NCBI GenBank assembly: GCA_012511995.1
Contig: JAAZFA010000215.1
Location: 1 to 5,486 of the forward strand
Source: Thermoproteota archaeon
GTDB taxonomy: Archaea; Thermoproteota; Bathyarchaeia; Bathyarchaeales; Bathycorpusculaceae
Length of the DNA: 5,486 nucleotides
Reading direction: 5' to 3'
Shown: positions 1 through 5,334 of the stretch, one piece after another
Layout of the letters: each line of letters starts with the position of its first letter
Numbering within the stretch: the stretch's first letter is position 1
The notes under the pieces: generated by a model
What the model was told of the DNA's origin: nothing
The model's database searches: none
Seen by the model: the letters and a program-made list of their open reading frames with translations, nothing else
Program-made: the position numbers and the translations under genes

Positions 1-677
1 AGCAAATCAACTTTCTTAGTCGTCGTTGGTATCACAGCAATTTTGATTCTAATCGGAAGCTGTCTTGCTTGCAGAGAACTTACCAAACATTTGACCGCAA
101 GCTTTACACAATCTTCCAAGACTAAATTTTCATTATATTCTTCTTTAATGATTGCTAAGGCGCTATCTCGTCCTTCACCTGCTGCGGTAGCTTTGTAACC
201 ACGGTATGTTCCGCTGGGGTGAGTTACAAACACACGGGCGCCTGTTTTGTCTACGCCTCCAAAGATTAAACAGACACCAAATGGTCTTCCACCGCCATGT
301 TGAGTATAGGTATGTTGTGTTTGGCATACTTTTTCTGTTGCCACTTCAACATCGATGGGTTCGTCAAACGTTAATCTGTGACTTTGAGCATCGATGCGTG
401 CTTGGTCAATTAATACTCTTGCATCAGAGCTTAATCCTACAATAGCTGCGGCTATATGGTTATCAACATTGAATATTTTCCAAGAATTTTTTGCTTCTTC
501 GAGTGCTTCAAAATTTTCTTCTGCACCTATAACGACCCCTTCTCGACATTGAATGCCCAGAATTGTTGCACCTCGATTGACTAGTTCCATTGCATACTCT
601 ACTTGATAGAGTCGACCATCTGGCGAGAAAACGGTGTTGTTGTGGTCATATGCTCCTGGTTTTGCGAATATTGACAT
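1..677 (-). CDS. psmA: Proteasome subunit alpha (20S core), 3' end cut off by window
   Basis: This is the outer-ring alpha subunit of the archaeal 20S proteasome, which gates entry to the proteolytic chamber and docks the regulatory ATPase (PAN or Cdc48). The frame is open for 225 codons and runs off the window; family members are about 230-260 residues, so little is missing. Visible are the N-terminal gate turn (Y10-D11), the signature TVFSPDGRLYQVEYA at 15-29, GLSSDAR at 81-87 and the YTQHGGGRPFGV block. Aligned by eye to the Thermoplasma subunit, the gate residues Tyr8, Asp9, Pro17 and Tyr26 correspond to Y10, D11, P19 and Y28. The ATPase-docking pocket Lys66/Gly80/Leu81 corresponds to K67/G81/L82. 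The YDR motif reads YDH here, and residues 51-66 (acidic, Ala/Glu-rich) do not match the usual KRITSKL-type segment and are one residue shorter. It may therefore be a paralogue. The ATG at 677 is preceded by AGGT six bases upstream. Confidence -1.
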   Translation of the reverse strand, partial: MSIFAKPGAYDHNNTVFSPDGRLYQVEYAMELVNRGATILGIQCREGVVIGAEENFEALEEAKNSWKIFNVDNHIAAAIVGLSSDARVLIDQARIDAQSHRLTFDEPIDVEVATEKVCQTQHTYTQHGGGRPFGVCLIFGGVDKTGARVFVTHPSGTYRGYKATAAGEGRDSALAIIKEEYNENLVLEDCVKLAVKCLVSSLQARQLPIRIKIAVIPTTTKKVDL

Positions 678-716
678 AGTGTTACCTTCAGATTTATCCT
701 ACACCTTTGATTTGGG

Positions 717-725
717 TAATATAAG
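717..725 (-). promoter_or_regulatory. Probable TATA box of the proteasome alpha gene
   Basis: Read on the minus strand the site is TTATATTA-like and lies about 40 bases before the ATG at 677. An archaeal TATA box sets the start about 25 bases downstream, which would give a leader of roughly 18 bases. That leader would contain the AGGT ribosome site at 684-687. This is a position-and-motif inference; no transcript data are available. Confidence -1.
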
Positions 726-792
726 GATGCGCTTATTCTAAAACTATTTTTATGCCTCAAATTCTTTTTAATAAATGGTAGAATATTTCAAA

Positions 793-912
793 ATGACTGA
801 TCAAAACTTTTGGATATGTTATTTTTTGGATTTGGATCCTTTATGCATGCTGCATGGAGTTCCTGAAAAGTTAGTTGAAGTGGCTGCAAAGCCTAAGCTT
901 ACGATCTGTTAA
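793..912 (+). CDS. Doubtful small ORF, 39 aa
   Basis: This is an ATG-to-TAA frame of 39 codons, divergent from the proteasome gene. The translation (MTDQNFWICYFLDLDPLC..., ending ...KLTIC) matches no family I know. There is no ribosome site, but a TTTTTAATAAA tract at about 766-775 lies some 20-27 bases before the ATG, which would suit a leaderless transcript. It could equally be a chance frame or a leftover of a larger gene. The rest of 678-985 shows only the proteasome promoter region and AT-rich DNA; I found no other coding signal there on either strand. Confidence -1.
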   Translation: MTDQNFWICYFLDLDPLCMLHGVPEKLVEVAAKPKLTIC

Positions 913-985
913 ACGTGCTGATTCATTTTTTTCTTAAATTTTATAGTATAGGTATGAAAAATTTTATAAAAGTATTTTTTGGTTC

Positions 986-1269
986 TTAACCGATTAAGCA
1001 ACTTATTATTGCATTAGTTATGCTTGAAACTTTAATATTTGTAATCTCATTTGGAGTTAAAACTCTGTTGACCTCTTGGAACACTTTTTGGTCACCTGCA
1101 ACATGCTGGATGCAACGGCGAGGGAAGGCTATGTTAATGCTGTTATCTACAAATGGAGACAAATTGTCAATTTCTCTAACAACATTAGTTTCCCCTGTTT
1201 GCCTTTTATCGATGCCTATAAAATATGGTTGATTTTATTGGCGCCACAACCCAAATCAATGGAAATCAT
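986..1269 (-). pseudogene. Class I SAM-dependent methyltransferase remnant, frameshifted and truncated
   Basis: From the ATG at 1269 the minus strand reads MISIDLGCGANK, the glycine-rich SAM-binding motif I, then hits a stop 18 codons in. In another frame it continues YFIGIDKRQTGE, then INIAFPRRCIQHV and FQEVNRVLTPN, which are the post-I, motif II/III and strand-5 regions of Methyltransf_11-type enzymes. Adding one base to the A-run whose plus-strand image is tttt at 1233-1236 (A4 to A5) joins both halves. The result is a single 94-codon frame ending with TAA at 986-988, and 285 bases is exactly divisible by three. Such enzymes usually run 180-250 residues, so the C-terminal half is also missing: the frame ends soon after the VLTPN turn, where one expects VLKPNG and two or three further strands. 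A sequencing error could explain the frameshift but not the truncation. ORFs on the plus strand here are shadows. Confidence -1.
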
Positions 1270-1354
1270 TAAATGTTTCCAGTTAAGCTTAGGAATAACT
1301 GTAGTTTAAAATAAGTGCATATTAATTTATTCTTAATACGATTGTTTACAGCTG

Positions 1355-1366
1355 TTTATTCTATAA
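1355..1366 (+). promoter_or_regulatory. Possible TATA box for the 1407 membrane-protein gene
   Basis: TTTATTCTATAA lies about 41-52 bases before the ATG at 1407 and would place a transcript start near 1388. That lies downstream of the alternative GTG at 1377, which is one reason to prefer the ATG at 1407. Confidence -1.
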
Positions 1367-1406
1367 CGCTTTTTAGGTGCATTGTATACATGCATACTCG
1401 ACTATC

Positions 1407-1607
1407 ATGCCTGAATCAGGATATTTACCCGAAAAAATCAAGAGCCAAAAACGGTTGATAGGTATAATTGCAGTTATTCTTATTCTAGTCTTTACAATTT
1501 TATTTTTTATGAGAATAATTCAGTTTTTAACCTGGCTACTTCTCGATGTGGCTGTTTGGAGCGCCGCTAATTTATTGATTCGACGAATTAGTCGAAAATC
1601 TAACTAG
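1407..1607 (+). CDS. Small two-helix membrane protein, 66 aa, unrecognised
   Basis: I do not recognise a family. The protein has a short charged N-terminus (residues 1-16, with KIKSQKR at 10-16). It then has two hydrophobic stretches, about 17-35 (LIGIIAVILILVFTILFF core) and 37-58, and a basic tail RRISRK. By the positive-inside rule both ends face the cytoplasm and the helices form a hairpin. Asp47 and the Trp residues at 43 and 51 sit within the second helix. The frame can be opened at a GTG at 1377 (76 aa), but that extension is not protein-like and sits only 11 bases past the best TATA box. There is no clear ribosome site. It could be a genuine small membrane protein or the surviving end of a larger one. 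Confidence rests on the helix pattern and tail. Confidence -1.
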   Translation: MPESGYLPEKIKSQKRLIGIIAVILILVFTILFFMRIIQFLTWLLLDVAVWSAANLLIRRISRKSN

Positions 1608-1717
1608 CGATTTTCCTGTAATATCTGTTGTTCCATAGTAAAATGTTGCATCTTCTATTGTACAGCAAAATGTTATTAGTCATTCCAGCGAAACAACAAT
1701 TGTAGGTAGGCTGGATA

Positions 1718-1942
1718 ATGTCAGAAATCGTTTGCTTATTACCTATGTCTGCAACGGCGGTTGAATGCATCTGTTTTGACCAAAAAGTATGCGATATACA
1801 CATTGACGATGGCGGGAATTTAGTCTGCAGGTACGGAAGTAATGAGGGCATAATAGATGGTATAGCCAGTGTAATTTGTCCTCTCGAAATTGATACCGAA
1901 CGCAAGAAATGGGAAAGCTTCTTGAATAAAGAGATCCGCTAA
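1718..1942 (+). CDS. Hypothetical cysteine-rich small protein, 74 aa
   Basis: I recognise no family. The translation is balanced and soluble-looking, with six cysteines (6, 17, 19, 25, 37, 54), a mid-section HIDDGGNLVCRYGSNEG typical of a beta hairpin, and a charged C-terminal helix (TERKKWESFLNKEIR). The cysteines are not arranged as a standard CxxC zinc ribbon, and a disulfide or metal role is only a guess. AGGTAGG at 1704-1710 ends seven bases before the ATG and is a plausible ribosome site, favouring this start over the in-frame ATG at 1745. A longer minus-strand ORF overlapping the same DNA has poor composition and is a shadow. The gene ends 114 bases before the convergent 2057-2377 gene. 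Confidence -1.
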   Translation: MSEIVCLLPMSATAVECICFDQKVCDIHIDDGGNLVCRYGSNEGIIDGIASVICPLEIDTERKKWESFLNKEIR

Positions 1943-2011
1943 CATAAAGAAACATAAAAAGCGTTCACGACTGAACTAAGCACCATTGATAGGTAACTCT
2001 ATTAAAGAAGT

Positions 2012-2056
2012 TTTTAAGCACTGTAAGCTGTATTTTCATGCAGCAAGGTGCTAAAA
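2012..2056. terminator. Nested hairpin between convergent genes; possible bidirectional 3' end
   Basis: The inner stem GCTGTA (2027-2032) pairs with TGCAGC (2039-2044), one pair being G-U on the plus-strand RNA, around the loop TTTTCA. The outer stem AGCAC (2017-2021) pairs with GTGCT (2048-2052). TTTT (2012-2015) can pair with AAAA (2053-2056) past one bulged A. The structure abuts the stop codon of the minus-strand gene (2057) and lies 70 bases past the plus-strand gene. A role in 3'-end formation or mRNA stability is inferred from position only. Confidence -1.
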
Positions 2057-2377
2057 TTATGCTCTCTGATACTTCGGATTTTTAGATTCTTTGACCCAAA
2101 ATTCAGGATCATAAACATCAATTATTTGAACCTGAACTACATTTATAGGAGTAGTAAGCACAGAACGTAAGCGAGGCGGTAAATTAGGATTTGAAAGCAA
2201 TAGCATTCTAGATGCTTCTAAAGCTTCAGCAATTTTTTCTGTTTGTTTATTAGGATAACCATTGTATTTGATGCTTTTTCCTTCTACGATCGCTTTATCG
2301 AAATCATCTTTACTGCACTGAATAAGTTTATTGCCCTTTCGAATGAACCAGAAAGGTCCTGTTGGATTCTTTGGCAT
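2057..2377 (-). CDS. Hypothetical protein, 106 aa
   Basis: The product is not recognised. It begins MPKNPTGPFWFIRKGNKLIQC, a compact aromatic strand-turn-strand, followed by a mixed charged region. Next comes a helix (EKIAEALEASRMLLLS, about residues 47-62), a PNLPPRLRSVL segment, and a hydrophobic strand VVQVQIIDVYDPEFW near the C-terminus. There is no signal peptide or membrane segment, so it is probably a small soluble cytoplasmic protein. The composition is clearly protein-like and no other frame competes. The ATG at 2377 has no good ribosome site. An AT-rich TATA-like element about 29-36 bases upstream would fit a leaderless or nearly leaderless mRNA. It is convergent with the 74-aa gene and separated from the next minus-strand gene by 273 bases in which I found only short unconvincing frames. 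Confidence -1.
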   Translation of the reverse strand: MPKNPTGPFWFIRKGNKLIQCSKDDFDKAIVEGKSIKYNGYPNKQTEKIAEALEASRMLLLSNPNLPPRLRSVLTTPINVVQVQIIDVYDPEFWVKESKNPKYQRA

Positions 2378-2405
2378 AGTCTCTGCAGCAGCGATAATTC
2401 AAGTG

Positions 2406-2413
2406 TTATTTAA
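2406..2413 (-). promoter_or_regulatory. Possible TATA box for the 2057-2377 gene
   Basis: On the minus strand TTAAATAA lies 29-36 bases before the ATG, the spacing expected when transcription starts at or a few bases before the start codon. The surrounding TTAATTAAATAA is very AT-rich, so the exact box is uncertain. Confidence -1.
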
Positions 2414-2607
2414 TTAATGTTGCGCATTAGGCGGCTCAGTACACTAATGCTTATTCAGCCACTCTGAACATTGTCCAGTGCTTACGTGCAATTGTCTTCA
2501 TCGACGCCATTTAAATAACGAGTTGTTAACCTAAAAAATAGTTTCTAGATAGTTCATTATTTGTGACAAACAACCATTTCAAGCAGCATCCAATAATAGT
2601 TTTTGAT

Positions 2608-2623
2608 AAAAAAGAGAAAAAAA
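2608..2623 (-). terminator. T-rich archaeal terminator downstream of the microprotein gene
   Basis: On the minus strand this reads TTTTTTTCTCTTTTTT, 28 bases after the stop codon of the 30-aa gene. Oligo-T tracts of this kind end transcription in archaea without needing a hairpin. The call rests on sequence and position. Confidence -1.
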
Positions 2624-2650
2624 GTTAAGCAATAAAAACACTATATGCAA

Positions 2651-2743
2651 CTAACTTGTCTGCGTTTTACTTTTATGTGCTTTTTTTGCTTTCCTTTTTT
2701 CATCTCTCTCTTTTTTAGTCATTGGTTTTTCTTTTTTGGGCAT
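2651..2743 (-). CDS. Lysine-rich microprotein, 30 aa
   Basis: This 31-codon frame begins MPKKEKPMTKKERDEKRKAK and ends with TAG. About half the residues are Lys or Arg, with no hydrophobic core, so it is probably a disordered or helical nucleic-acid-binding peptide; that role is inference. Support for it being a real gene comes from its start: the ATG is preceded by GGAGAT with a proper gap (CCGGAGATAATTCGG), the clearest ribosome site in the window. A T-tract terminator follows the stop. It lies 63 bases downstream of TFS on the same strand, either co-transcribed by read-through or from the AT-rich element at 2783-2798. A long-A-run chance frame is the alternative. Confidence -1.
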   Translation of the reverse strand: MPKKEKPMTKKERDEKRKAKKAHKSKTQTS

Positions 2744-2778
2744 CCGAATTATCTCCGGATGAAACTGTATGTTTGTTT

Positions 2779-2806
2779 CTGCTTAAAAATTTTTTTAAGT
2801 TAGCAG
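2779..2806 (-). terminator. AT-rich hairpin immediately after the TFS stop codon
   Basis: CTGC TTAAAAA, a TT loop, TTTTTAA, a four-base GTTA bulge and GCAG form a stem of 4 plus 7 pairs directly abutting the stop codon. It fits a 3' end for TFS. The same AT core on the minus strand lies about 40-55 bases before the microprotein ATG and could also serve as its TATA box. Both readings rest on position only. Confidence -1.
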
Positions 2807-3151
2807 CTAAGTATACTCTCTAAATGTGTGTCCACATTTTGTACATCGCATGAATTGTGTCATAGCTTCATCCCCGCCTCGAGTCTGAACCATCCAAACA
2901 TAAACTTCGTCATTTTCACATTTGTCGCATTTCTTTTTGATTTTTGTCATAGTGTTAATTTCATCGTTTTGACCTATCACTGTCATAAACGGCTTAGGTG
3001 TTGGTTTGATAACAGCACCTGTTCGAGCTTCAATTTTCCGGTCTATGGGTTGCTTTGTAAAGTTACATTTCGCACAGCAAAGCACAAAGGCGTTGCCGTC
3101 GCCGGTTTTTTTGGGTTCAAGGCGTGAACCGCATGTGGGACAAAATTCCAA
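2807..3151 (-). CDS. tfs: Transcription factor S (TFIIS/RPB9-like transcript cleavage factor)
   Basis: Archaeal TFS enters the RNA polymerase funnel and stimulates cleavage of backtracked RNA, rescuing arrested polymerase and improving fidelity. At 114 residues it has the normal family length and architecture. An N-terminal RPB9-type zinc ribbon (C4-x2-C7 and C26-x2-C29, with C25 extra) is joined by a linker (about 35-70) to a TFIIS-type C-terminal ribbon (C75-x2-C78 and C103-x2-C106). The acidic pair D94-E95 that reaches the polymerase active site is present, so cleavage activity is expected. The motif reads QTRGGDEAMTQF where families usually have QTRSADEPxTxF, a modest deviation. The start is TTG at 3151, since the protein must begin just before FCPTCG; GAGAGGT ends ten bases upstream and supports it. 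The plus-strand ORF over the same region is a shadow. Confidence -1.
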   Translation of the reverse strand: MEFCPTCGSRLEPKKTGDGNAFVLCCAKCNFTKQPIDRKIEARTGAVIKPTPKPFMTVIGQNDEINTMTKIKKKCDKCENDEVYVWMVQTRGGDEAMTQFMRCTKCGHTFREYT

Positions 3152-3197
3152 GTTGTAAAATACCTCTCTTTATTCCCCTATAATGATAGATGAAGAG

Positions 3198-3203
3198 ATA
3201 TAA
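3198..3203 (-). promoter_or_regulatory. TATA box of TFS
   Basis: On the minus strand TTATAT is preceded by purine-rich AAAAATAAGGC, which could be a TFB recognition element. It lies 47-52 bases before the TTG start. A transcript start about 25 bases downstream would leave a leader of about 22 bases, room for the GAGAGGT ribosome site. This is the best-looking promoter in the window. Confidence -1.
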
Positions 3204-3535
3204 GCCTTATTTTTTATTTCACACAATCTTTGGGAAATAAAAGCAAAACAACCAAATATTGACAATAAGCACTTCAAACATAATTGAACGTTGAAAGCCT
3301 ACTTGGCTGGCATACAACATCTATCTTCAAATCTTGACTTAGGTTTTGGATGCTAAAAATAGTGTGGTTGATTATGCTTAGAGCAATTGATTGTCGCCGT
3401 TTTTATTGCTAATAGGACTGTCTTGAGACAGCGTTTTCTTCTCAGATAAGCGGTTTTCAAAGCAACCTATCAAACGCCTAGTAGAAAGAAATAATAGCAT
3501 CATATTCTAAACTTGAACAAAGGAATAAAAAGAAA
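3204..3535. other. Divergent intergenic region between TFS and the RDD gene
   Basis: This 332-base stretch separates two divergent genes. It holds upstream sequence of TFS, a short perfect inverted repeat CTGTCTTGAGACAG at 3418-3431, and a possible TATA element AAATAATA at 3489-3496 for the RDD gene. AGGA at 3521-3524 comes 11 bases before the RDD ATG and could be its ribosome site. One doubtful 41-codon minus-strand ORF is listed separately. No tRNA-like fold or recognisable gene remnant was seen. Confidence -1.
3378..3503 (-). CDS. Doubtful small ORF, 41 aa, divergent from the RDD gene
   Basis: The frame starts MMLLFLSTRRLIGC and continues with a polar tail (ENRLSEKKTLSQDSPISN and onward to QLL), ending TAA. 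The tail looks more protein-like than most random frames, but there is no ribosome site and no family match. The start lies inside the presumed promoter of the divergent RDD gene. It could be a real small protein, the end of an eroded gene, or chance. Confidence -1.
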   Translation of the reverse strand: MMLLFLSTRRLIGCFENRLSEKKTLSQDSPISNKNGDNQLL

Positions 3536-4042
3536 ATGGCAAATACTAACCAAATAGACTGGACAAATTGGATTTATCGACTAATAGCATACATCATTGA
3601 CAGCATTATCATCGGTATCCCAGCATACATCATCTATTTTCTACTGATAATACCATTTGCAACAATCGACTATGGCTTTGGGTTCACAGCCGTTGCTTGG
3701 TGGGCAAGTTTACTGCTTCCATTCGTCTTGGGTATTTTACAGCTAATCTACTTTGTCATACTTGATGTCTCATGGGGCGCTACAATTGGTAAACGCTTAA
3801 TGAAACTAGAGGTGCAATCAGTAAACGGTGGCAAGATTACCTTTGACAAAGCATTCATAAGAAACATCAGCAAAATCTATGGTCTTCTACTTTTGCTTGA
3901 TTGGCTCATCGGAATCATTTCAACCGGAAATAAAAACCAGAAATTCCTAGATCGCTCAGCTGGCGCCCTTGTCACACGAATTGGTGAACCATTCGCTTCT
4001 GCTCCACCCCCTCCACCGCCGCCTCCACCGCCAACAGCATAA
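3536..4042 (+). CDS. RDD-family membrane protein with polyproline C-terminal tail
   Basis: RDD proteins are small polytopic membrane proteins named for a conserved Arg and two Asp. Most are of unknown function; some bacterial members have been linked to Na+ or osmolyte exchange, which cannot be assumed here. The hallmarks are in order: R15 and D22 in the first helix (YRLIAYIIDSIIIGI), a second membrane region about 53-77, and the GATIGKRLMKLEV motif at 81-93. A third hydrophobic segment (about 111-129) and the terminal D139-R140 of KFLDRSAGALV follow. Length to that point is normal. The protein then adds a short linker and ten consecutive prolines (157-166) before Thr-Ala, probably cytoplasmic. 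ATG is preceded by AGGA at 3521-3524. It is followed at once by T-rich terminators and appears monocistronic. A minus-strand glycine-rich ORF here is a shadow. Confidence -1.
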   Translation: MANTNQIDWTNWIYRLIAYIIDSIIIGIPAYIIYFLLIIPFATIDYGFGFTAVAWWASLLLPFVLGILQLIYFVILDVSWGATIGKRLMKLEVQSVNGGKITFDKAFIRNISKIYGLLLLLDWLIGIISTGNKNQKFLDRSAGALVTRIGEPFASAPPPPPPPPPPTA

Positions 4043-4053
4043 TTCAACCTTAA

Positions 4054-4075
4054 TTTTTTATTCCATTCTTTTTTT
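4054..4075 (+). terminator. Double T-tract terminator of the RDD gene
   Basis: Runs of six (4054-4059) and seven (4069-4075) T residues lie 12 and 27 bases after the stop codon, the usual archaeal intrinsic termination signal. No stable hairpin precedes them. Confidence -1.
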
Positions 4076-4147
4076 AACAAGAATCTAAAATGTTTTAGTT
4101 ATCCCATGTACACACTATGATACGTAAAAAGTGTTTATCTAAAATAC

Positions 4148-4920
4148 ATGGCTGAATTAATCAGTAAAACAAAGGTACAACTAAGATATAATTTATTACA
4201 AAGACAAATTCAGACAACAGTTCAATATTTTACTAAGTATGGCGAATCATAGAGGATTACGAATACCTGCTGCTCTATGTCAAGTTAACGCTGATTATAT
4301 AATCAGTTTCGACATGGGTTACGGGGAAAACTTTCTTGAACCATACATGACCCCTAAACAAAAAGAATGCTTTGTAGATATTGGGACCAGTGCCGGAGGG
4401 GGGACGTTCATTGTTGCACGCAAATGTTTTGAGGTTTATGCTTTTGAACCCAATCCAAAAGCCTACAATATATTGAATTCACGTGCTAAGAATTACAGAA
4501 AAGTCCACGTTTACTCTTACACTTTAGGTGAACAAGATACTATTGGCTGCTTGGGCACTTCTGGAGCCAGCATAATGGCATGATAGATGAAGAAAACCAG
4601 TGCCTGGGCGGAGGAACAATAGATGTACCTGTTCGTAGATTAGACAACATGAACCTGCTAAAGTAGGGTATCAAAATAGATACTGAAGGGTACGAAGTAC
4701 CTATACTGAAAAGTGCATTAGAAATTATCACCAAAAATAATCCTCGAGGGCAATTGAAGTGCATAAAAATTTGGGAAAAGCCGCTAAGACCTTTACTGAA
4801 AAACTGAAAAGAATCAAGGGAATCCTCGATAGGTTGAACTACACTTGGATACTACGGTATCGACAGATAAGTTTACGTGGCGAATTACAGCCATTTGCAA
4901 TTGCTACTTACTCAGAATAA
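4148..4920 (+). pseudogene. FkbM-family methyltransferase pseudogene (3 frameshifts, 1 nonsense)
   Basis: FkbM enzymes are SAM-dependent O-methyltransferases, often acting on glycans, lipids or secondary metabolites; the substrate here is unknown. Four consecutive pieces in changing frames align end to end with the fold. Piece one runs from the ATG at 4148 (MAELISKTKVQLRY...) to a stop near 4250. Piece two starts at or shortly after the ATG at 4239 and has ISFDMGYGENF, motif I FVDIGTSAGGGTF (near 4371; usually GANVGxxT) and VYAFEPNPKAYNIL. Piece three runs from about 4580 with TIDVPVRRLDNMNLLK, a TAG at 4664-4666, and the family signature IKIDTEGYEVPIL (4670 on). Piece four runs from about 4753 with IEVHKNLGKA and RLNYTW, to TAA at 4918-4920. 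Joined, it is about 255 residues, a full family length, so the gene decayed in place. Calling only the 114-codon piece as a gene would be an error. Confidence -1.
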
Positions 4921-4927
4921 ACTGGAC

Positions 4928-5254
4928 TTACTTAATTTTTTTGAGCCAATCTGTTAATTTTTTTCTTTTAGCCCCTTACCTAATCGACCATATAGTCTGT
5001 CACAATTTCTCTTTTTTCAAACAAGATTATTGTTGGTAAAGAAGAAATACTATATTCAGCCCATAACGGATTATCATAGTCATCGAGCAGAACATGAATT
5101 ACATAGTCAAAACCTCGTGATTCTATTTTTTAGAGAAAAAGGGGTTCAAATCTTAAACAATAATGATACCATGTCGCATAAAATAAGGCATGACCCTTTT
5201 TGATTTAGAGAGCTCAGCTTCTAGTTCATGTTTGCTGTATATTTTATTCTTGTT
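4928..5254 (-). pseudogene. Thioredoxin-fold pseudogene with lost catalytic cysteine
   Basis: On the minus strand the remnant begins KIYSKHELEAELSKSKR (first bases 5245 to about 5197). It shifts frame to FYATWYHYCLRFEPLF, passes a TAA at 5130-5132, and continues IESRGFDYVIHVLLDDYDNP, then SISSLPTIILFEKREIV, to TAG at 4980-4982. A second shift gives KRKKLTDWLKKIK and TAA at 4928-4930. WYHYC sits where thioredoxins have WCxxC: the first, nucleophilic Cys is Tyr. The second Cys is 41 codons before the proline of SLPT, the same spacing as Cys35 to cis-Pro76 in E. coli thioredoxin. These pieces lie in one frame, so the count is firm. A frame with MIILGVALPSL reaches back to 5338 and may be the old N-terminus, with stops between; that part is tentative. 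The gene converges on the FkbM pseudogene with a 7-base gap. Confidence -1.
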
Positions 5255-5326
5255 TCGTCATTGTTTTTGTCGTCTTGGGTTTGATTAGTTAGCGTTTTTA
5301 CAATTGAGGCTTGGCAATGCAACACC

Positions 5327-5334
5327 TAAAATAA
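5327..5334 (+). promoter_or_regulatory. Possible TATA box for the 5360 gene (leaderless)
   Basis: TAAAATAA lies 26-33 bases before the A of the ATG at 5360. That is the distance expected if transcription starts at the start codon. No ribosome site is visible between them, which agrees with a leaderless mRNA. Confidence -1.

Noticed and set aside
206..445. 79-aa plus-strand frame over the proteasome gene
   Set aside because: It is antisense to a clearly recognised conserved protein, and its His/Leu/Arg-rich composition is typical of a shadow frame.
1600..1905. 101-aa minus-strand frame overlapping the 74-aa plus-strand gene
   Set aside because: Longer, but with Ile/Asn/Ser-rich unstructured composition and no ribosome site; the plus-strand product is far more protein-like and has AGGTAGG before its start.
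2447..2506. Small minus-strand frame MASMKTIARKHW..., 19 aa
   Set aside because: Very short, no ribosome site and no extension in neighbouring frames that resembles a protein family.
2828..3127. 99-aa plus-strand frame
   Set aside because: Antisense to TFS, whose eight zinc ligands and DE motif leave no doubt about the coding strand.
3418..3431. Inverted repeat CTGTCTTGAGACAG as an operator or terminator
   Set aside because: A single short palindrome without a T-run, a second copy or a clear position relative to a promoter; expected by chance at this length scale.
3877..4080. Glycine-rich minus-strand frame with ten glycines
   Set aside because: The glycine run is simply the complement of the polyproline codons of the RDD protein.
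4845..5039. 64-aa plus-strand frame
   Set aside because: It spans the end of the FkbM pseudogene in a different frame and the antisense of the thioredoxin remnant; composition is Phe/Leu/Ile/Asn-rich as expected for a shadow.
5140..5160. tRNA T-arm-like stretch (ggggttcaaatc)
   Set aside because: No acceptor, D or anticodon arm could be folded around it, and the stretch is explained as part of the thioredoxin remnant on the other strand.
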